NCBI GenBank assembly: GCA_041752455.1
Contig: JBGSWL010000064.1
Location: forward strand, 1-9,455
Reading direction: 5' to 3'
Source of the DNA: JBGSWL01 sp041752455
GTDB lineage: Bacteria > Pseudomonadota > Alphaproteobacteria > Rhizobiales > Rhizobiaceae
DNA: 9,455 nucleotides
In this document: piece by piece, positions 5,470 through 9,455 of the stretch
How positions within the stretch are numbered: the first letter of the stretch is position 1
How the letters are laid out: each line of letters begins with the position of its first letter
Made by a program: the position numbers and the translations under genes
Notes under the pieces: model-generated
What the model was told of the DNA's origin: nothing
The model's input: the letters and a program-made list of their open reading frames with translations, nothing else
The model's database searches: none

Positions 5470-5888
5470 CCCGGGCTCTGACCATCCGCACCGGTACCGA
5501 TCGCCGCACCGGCCGCGTGCTGACCGGCTTTGATCATGTGCGCCAGTCGCTCGAGGTCATCTGGATGACCCGGCTCGGAGAGCGCGTGATGCGCCTTGAT
5601 TTCGGATCCGACGTGCGGGCGCTGCTTTCCGAGGATCTGTCGCCGGCGCTGGCGCTGGCCATCTATGACAGCCTGATCGCGGCCGCCCACCGCCATGAGC
5701 CTGAATTCCGGATCTCGGCGCTGCAGTTTGTGCGCCTGTCGGCGACCGGTGCGCTGGCCCTGAAATATTCCGGCATCTGGTACCCGGAAGGCCGGCTCGG
5801 CAACTACACTGATGCGGTTACGGTCACCGACGCGTCGGCGATCGGCCTGCCGTCCTGGCTGGCGCGCGGCGCGAGGGCGGCAGCATGA
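5466..5888 (+). CDS. baseplate wedge protein, GPW/gp25 family
   Basis: A 140-residue protein of the GPW/gp25 family (PF04965), the conserved wedge protein that triggers sheath assembly. The family pattern is clear: TGFDHVRQSLEVIWMTRLGERVMRLDFGSDVRALL (about 20-54), which is the typical 'QS-x-x-x-I-L-x-T-x-x-G-x-R-x-M-x-x-x-F-G' motif, then AIYDSLIAAAHRHEPEFRISALQFV (about 66-90) containing the usual E-P-R/F turn, and a final beta-part LALKYSGIWYP. Length is usual. The start overlaps the upstream stop by 4 nt with GGTGAA (5455-5460) as ribosome site. Presence of gp25 means a contractile tail, so sheath and tube genes must exist outside this window. Confidence 0.93.
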   Translation: MTRALTIRTGTDRRTGRVLTGFDHVRQSLEVIWMTRLGERVMRLDFGSDVRALLSEDLSPALALAIYDSLIAAAHRHEPEFRISALQFVRLSATGALALKYSGIWYPEGRLGNYTDAVTVTDASAIGLPSWLARGARAAA

Positions 5889-6793
5889 CCCTGACAACCA
5901 CCCAGCCCTCGCTGATCGATCTGGCCCGCTTGCCAGTGCCGGCCATCATCGAAGCGCTGAATTATGAGGCCCTTCAAACGGCCTTCACAGACCGTTTTGT
6001 CGCCTTCTGGAGCGCGGCGCGCGAGGCCGATCCGACACTGCCGCAATTTGATGTCGAGAGGCTGGACACCGATCCGGTGGCGATCGCCGCCCAGGCGTTC
6101 TCGTTCATCCGCCTGCTCGACCGGGCCCGCGTCAACGATGCCTTGAAAGCGGTGCTGCTACCCTGGGCTTCCGGCAGCGACCTTGAGGCGCTCGTGGCCC
6201 GCAACGGCGTCGGCCGGATCGCCGGTGAAACCGACATGCAGTTGGCGCGCCGGTATCTCCTGTCGTTCGAGCGTGGTGCGACCGGCTCTGCCGCCAACTA
6301 CCTTTTCCATGCTTATTCGGTGGCGCCTGATTTGCTGGACGCTGCCGTCAACGGACAGGCGGTCCATGGCCGGCGCGGCGAGGTAGACATCATCGTCGCC
6401 ACTGCCCTGCCCGAAGATCAAGACGATGCCCCTGGCCCGGATCCGGCGCAAGTCGAGCTGGTCCGCGATGCGGTCACCGGAACGCGCGTGCGGCCGGAGG
6501 CGACGGCCGTCAACGTCGCCGAGGCGCTGCGGCTGCCCTATGCGGTGGCGCTGACACTGACGCTCGATGCCAACCGGACCCAAGTGTTGGAGGCGGACAA
6601 TGCCAAGGCCCGCGTCGAGGCGGCTTGCGCAGCCCGGGCGCTGATTGGCGGCCGGCTTCCGGTCGATTATATCACCGGTGCCGCCTATGGCCCGGGCATC
6701 ATCGATGTCGACGCCGGCGCGCTGACGGACATCGTAGCGACCCGCTACCAGTTGCCGGTTCTGACCGGCGTTACCGTGACGGTGGCGGTCTGA
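5885..6793 (+). CDS. baseplate J family protein (gpJ, Mu gp47-like)
   Basis: A 302-residue baseplate wedge protein of the J family. The N-terminal helical part (about 8-30, IDLARLPVPAIIEALNYEALQ) precedes DPVAIAAQAFSFIRLLDRARVNDALKAVLLPWASGSDLEALVARNGVGRIAGE (about 62-115), which contains the typical 'G-x-x-L-D-x-L-A-x-x-x-G-V-x-R' motif, and the ERGATGSAANYLFHAYSV segment (about 139-156). The C-terminus (about 215-302) is beta-alpha rich and ends with VTGVTVTVAV-like strands. Length and layout fit P2 gpJ. ATGA overlap with the wedge gene; ribosome site in GAGGGCGG just upstream. Confidence 0.93.
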   Translation: MTLTTTQPSLIDLARLPVPAIIEALNYEALQTAFTDRFVAFWSAAREADPTLPQFDVERLDTDPVAIAAQAFSFIRLLDRARVNDALKAVLLPWASGSDLEALVARNGVGRIAGETDMQLARRYLLSFERGATGSAANYLFHAYSVAPDLLDAAVNGQAVHGRRGEVDIIVATALPEDQDDAPGPDPAQVELVRDAVTGTRVRPEATAVNVAEALRLPYAVALTLTLDANRTQVLEADNAKARVEAACAARALIGGRLPVDYITGAAYGPGIIDVDAGALTDIVATRYQLPVLTGVTVTVAV

Positions 6794-7446
6794 TGGGCGC
6801 GGTCAGCAACCTTCTGCCGGGCAACGCACAGACCTTCGAGAAAGGTCTTGCCGCCGGCTTTGACGACACGCTGCCGGTCGCGATCCGCGAGGCGCTGGAC
6901 CCGGACACCGCGCCGGAAGCCCTGCTGGATCACTTGGCCGCGCTTGAGGGCGTGCCGCTCTGGTTTGGTCAGTGGACGGTAGAGCGCAAGCGCAAGATGC
7001 TGAATGAGGCCCTTCGCCTTGGCATGATGCGCGGCACTGTTGAGGCACTGGATCGCATGCTGGCCTTCGCGGATGCGGAGATCATCATCCGCCGCGCCTG
7101 GCCGCTGCGGTGGTTCGCAGGCGCTGCCTATGCCGGTGCCACACCCTTCGGCGGCCAACCGTTCCGGGGCCGCTATACGGTCAAGGTGGCGCTCGAAAAG
7201 AAGCCCAAGGCGCTGTTTGCAACCCTCGGGCACGCAGACGTTGCCTTCGCCCACAATACCGACATCGGGCCGATCCGCCGCGCCAAGGCTGCCATGCGCG
7301 CGGCCAAGACGCCTGAGAGCCAGTACCTCGTCGCCTTCGATTGGCGCCGCCGCATTACTTTCGGCGATGCACCGACCTTTGCAGATGCCACCTTCGGCTT
7401 TGTCGATCGGCGCGCATCGCATCAACCCGTTACAGGAGCCATCTGA
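6793..7446 (+). CDS. phage tail protein I (P2 gpI family)
   Basis: A 217-residue protein of the tail protein I family (PF09684), a baseplate component placed between gpJ and the fibres. It starts with LLPGNAQTFEKGLAAGFDDTLPVAIREALDPDTAPEALLDHLAALEGVPLW (about 7-57), followed by the diagnostic ERKRKMLNEALRLGMMRGTVEALDRML (about 64-90). The rest has WPLRWFAGAAY and a beta-rich domain carrying ITFGDAPTFADATFGFVDRR near the C-terminus. I set the start at ATG 6793, which overlaps the J stop by 1 nt (TGATG) and directly precedes the family's N-terminal pattern; an earlier in-frame start at 6625 would lie entirely within the J gene and encode unrelated residues. Confidence 0.9.
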   Translation: MGAVSNLLPGNAQTFEKGLAAGFDDTLPVAIREALDPDTAPEALLDHLAALEGVPLWFGQWTVERKRKMLNEALRLGMMRGTVEALDRMLAFADAEIIIRRAWPLRWFAGAAYAGATPFGGQPFRGRYTVKVALEKKPKALFATLGHADVAFAHNTDIGPIRRAKAAMRAAKTPESQYLVAFDWRRRITFGDAPTFADATFGFVDRRASHQPVTGAI

Positions 7447-9455
7447 TGGATCGACTGATTGTCTCTGAGGCCGAAGAGGTCACAGGCGCTGACCTCACGC
7501 AGATCGGCGTTCTGTCCGATGCAGCCATTACCGCCTTGACCGGCGATGCCATCGGCTATCCGGCGCATTGGGCGGGTTTCACGGTTGCGCAGTCTTCGAC
7601 CACGGCCGTGACGATCACGCCTGGCCGGTATTTCGAGGCATCGCAGGTCTTCGCTTCCACGGCGGCCATCGTGCAGGATTTGCAAGCGTTCGTTCCGGTT
7701 GCAGCCGGCGATGAAAAGTGGGTGGCGATCCTCGTGCGCGGCGAAACCGTGACGCTGAACGAAGCCCGCAACTTCATGACCGATGTCGAGAACGAGACGG
7801 TCGCACAACTGGAAACGCCGAAGACCCTCAATCGCCGGATCACCCTGTCGATCCAGCAGGGCCTTGCCTCGCCGCCGCCGGCGCTGAAGCCTGCGATCGC
7901 GACCGGCAATTGCGCCATCGCCTTCGTCAAGCTGACGCTCGCCGGCATTGCGCTGATCGAAGCCGGGACCGACTATCGCGTCCGCTCGCTTGCACAAGTT
8001 GAAGCTCGCCTGACCGCGGTCGAGGTCGATCTGTCGGCGCTGTTCCTTCGCACCGAAAGCCTTGAGACTGACGTGGCAAACCTTGCCGCGCGGATGCCAT
8101 CGGAAAACCTCGAGCAGCGCATGCGCCAGCTTGAGCGCGATGCTGGCGCGACACGCCGCCAACTGGCGCTGCCGGACGGCACGCGGGCCTACTGGTTCGA
8201 TCCGGGCCTGACAGGCGACTGGTGGGACTTCGACCATGCGGACGCCAATTTCCGTGTCCGCGAGGGCATCCGCTTTCCCTACGCGAACGTGCGCGAAGAG
8301 CGCATGGAAATGGTCAACGAGGACGATCCGAACGTGATCATCCACGCCGACCGGAAGATGCTGCCCGCATACACGCAGGTGACGCGTATCGCCAACGAGG
8401 GCCGCGGCGCGGTCAAGCGGCTCAACCAGTTGTCGTCTGTCGCGATCGACATCGTGCGCCTTGAAGTTCCCCGCGAGATGATCGACTACGGCACGATCAA
8501 GAAGGTCTGCACCAACGCTCAATATTGGGCGAACATCACACGCGGGCTGGAGGTCGGGGCAACCTTCTTCCACGAAGGCGAGACCTATGAGCTGGTTACG
8601 CCGACCGGCGCGACGACGGGCGTGCACACCGACAAGTGGCGCTATATCCGAACGGTCGTGCGCCGCGCCTGGACCGAGACCTATTGGGACGCCGAGCGCA
8701 CCGAAACCACGGTGACCGGGTCTGTCTATGCGCAGACGTTCCTTTGTGCGCAGCCGATGATCGCGACCTCGATCGAACTGGATTTCGTCTCTGTGGCCCA
8801 GGACGGCGTGCTGCACGTCCACATTGCGGAGTGCGATCCGGGCGGCAAGCCGGCGTTTGACAAGGTGATCGCATCGGTCAGCGTCAACCCATCCGCTCTC
8901 AACATTGGCTGGACGCGCATAGCGGTGCCGCCGACGCTGCTGGACAGCGGCAAGCGCTATGCCATCGTGCTGATCACCACCGGCGGTCATCAGGTCCATG
9001 TGACGAACGACGGCTCCTATGCCGGCGGCTCGCTGTTCACGTCGACGGATGGGTCATGGGCGCAGGGCTCGCTTACCGAGGACTTCGCCTTCCGGGTCAA
9101 CGCGGCGCGCTTCACCAACGTGCGTACCGAGGTTCTGTTCGAGCCGCTCGAACTGGAAAACGGCATGACCGATATCCGGATCATCGGCCAGATGTGGGCG
9201 CCGGGCGGCACCGAGTTCGAGTGGGAGATCAAGCCGATCGGCTCGAACCGCTGGTACACGATGGAAGAGCACACGCTGGCGGGCCATCCGCTGACCGGCC
9301 TTCCTGCTCAAACGCAGATCCGCGCGGTCTTTGTCGGCACACAGGATCTGCAGCCGATGGTGCAGGTCAATGCGGCGCTCCGGGCAACGGCCTATCGCAG
9401 CGCGGGGACCATGACTGCCGTGTCTGTCAACCACCCGTTCGGACTGTCGAGTGAT
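7446..9455 (+). CDS. large tail fibre-like protein, incomplete at the window edge
   Basis: An open frame of at least 670 codons from ATG 7446 to the window end with no stop; the 3' end is missing. The start overlaps the previous stop by 1 nt and is preceded by AGGAG (7434-7438). Residues 1-178 form a domain of short strands (GFTVAQSSTTAVTITPGRYFEASQ, WVAILVRGETV) likely used for attachment to the baseplate. Residues 180-241 are a clear coiled coil, SLAQVEARLTAVEVDLSALF...ARMPSENLEQRMRQLERD. Residues about 430-556 form a probable beta-sandwich module, TFLCAQPMIATSIELDFVSVAQDGVLHVHI with later GKRYAIVLITTGGHQVHVTNDGSYAGGSLF, seen in phage tail proteins and possibly carbohydrate-binding. It is in the place of P2 gpH. 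The family is DUF4815-like by impression; receptor-binding is inferred from position. Confidence 0.8.
   Translation, partial: MDRLIVSEAEEVTGADLTQIGVLSDAAITALTGDAIGYPAHWAGFTVAQSSTTAVTITPGRYFEASQVFASTAAIVQDLQAFVPVAAGDEKWVAILVRGETVTLNEARNFMTDVENETVAQLETPKTLNRRITLSIQQGLASPPPALKPAIATGNCAIAFVKLTLAGIALIEAGTDYRVRSLAQVEARLTAVEVDLSALFLRTESLETDVANLAARMPSENLEQRMRQLERDAGATRRQLALPDGTRAYWFDPGLTGDWWDFDHADANFRVREGIRFPYANVREERMEMVNEDDPNVIIHADRKMLPAYTQVTRIANEGRGAVKRLNQLSSVAIDIVRLEVPREMIDYGTIKKVCTNAQYWANITRGLEVGATFFHEGETYELVTPTGATTGVHTDKWRYIRTVVRRAWTETYWDAERTETTVTGSVYAQTFLCAQPMIATSIELDFVSVAQDGVLHVHIAECDPGGKPAFDKVIASVSVNPSALNIGWTRIAVPPTLLDSGKRYAIVLITTGGHQVHVTNDGSYAGGSLFTSTDGSWAQGSLTEDFAFRVNAARFTNVRTEVLFEPLELENGMTDIRIIGQMWAPGGTEFEWEIKPIGSNRWYTMEEHTLAGHPLTGLPAQTQIRAVFVGTQDLQPMVQVNAALRATAYRSAGTMTAVSVNHPFGLSSD

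Noticed and set aside
7422..8999. 525-codon open frame on the - strand opposite the fibre gene
   Set aside because: Same explanation: a mirror frame of a GC-rich gene. The + strand frame has domain features, a good ribosome site and operon overlap; the - frame has none.

Overview
This 9.5 kb window is GC-rich, with strong codon bias in the third position. It reads as one co-directional (+) block of virion structural genes from a contractile-tailed (myovirus-type) phage or prophage. The host cannot be named from the sequence. The GC content, codon use and phage gene families suggest an alphaproteobacterium (Rhizobiales or Rhodobacterales are plausible); this is inference. Every gene lies on the + strand. 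There are no tRNA or rRNA genes, CRISPR arrays, insertion sequences, integrases, or recognisable defence or toxin genes.

Layout. (1) 1-196 is a non-coding leader with two hairpins followed by T-runs, a weak candidate promoter between them, and no supported gene. (2) 197-2687 is the capsid module: a Mu gpI-type prohead protease whose C-terminal half can also be made separately as a scaffold from an internal start at 773, then a small capsid decoration/cement-like protein, then the major capsid protein. A strong terminator hairpin follows at 2721-2753. (3) 2787-4646 is the head-tail joining module: a small Lys/Ala-repeat protein, a Mu gp36-like DUF1320 protein, a virion morphogenesis protein (Mu gpG / P2 gpS family), and a Mu gp37-like DUF1834 protein. 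(4) 4643-9455 is the baseplate and fibre module: baseplate V/gp45 spike, a small unknown protein, the gpW/gp25 wedge, baseplate J, tail protein I, and a large fibre-like gene that runs off the right edge.

How they work together. The protease and scaffold build and mature the procapsid formed by the major capsid protein, with the decoration protein probably stabilising it. The DUF1320, gpG/gpS and DUF1834 proteins finish the neck and join head to tail. Baseplate V, W, J and I form the baseplate hub, wedge and spike, and the last gene is probably the fibre that contacts the host. From 4643 to 7446 every gene junction overlaps by 4 or 1 nt, so this set is almost certainly translated from one message with coupling.

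Most notable points: the protease/scaffold-decoration-capsid layout repeats the lambda C/Nu3-D-E arrangement; transposable-phage (Mu-like) head genes are joined to tail genes in P2 order (S-V-W-J-I-H), with sheath, tube and tape measure absent from the place Mu would have them; two small basic-tailed proteins of unknown function (2787 and 5206) share a C-terminal motif and look like distant paralogues; and the leader could encode a short terminated transcript or an attenuator. I found no clear evidence of a wholly new system.
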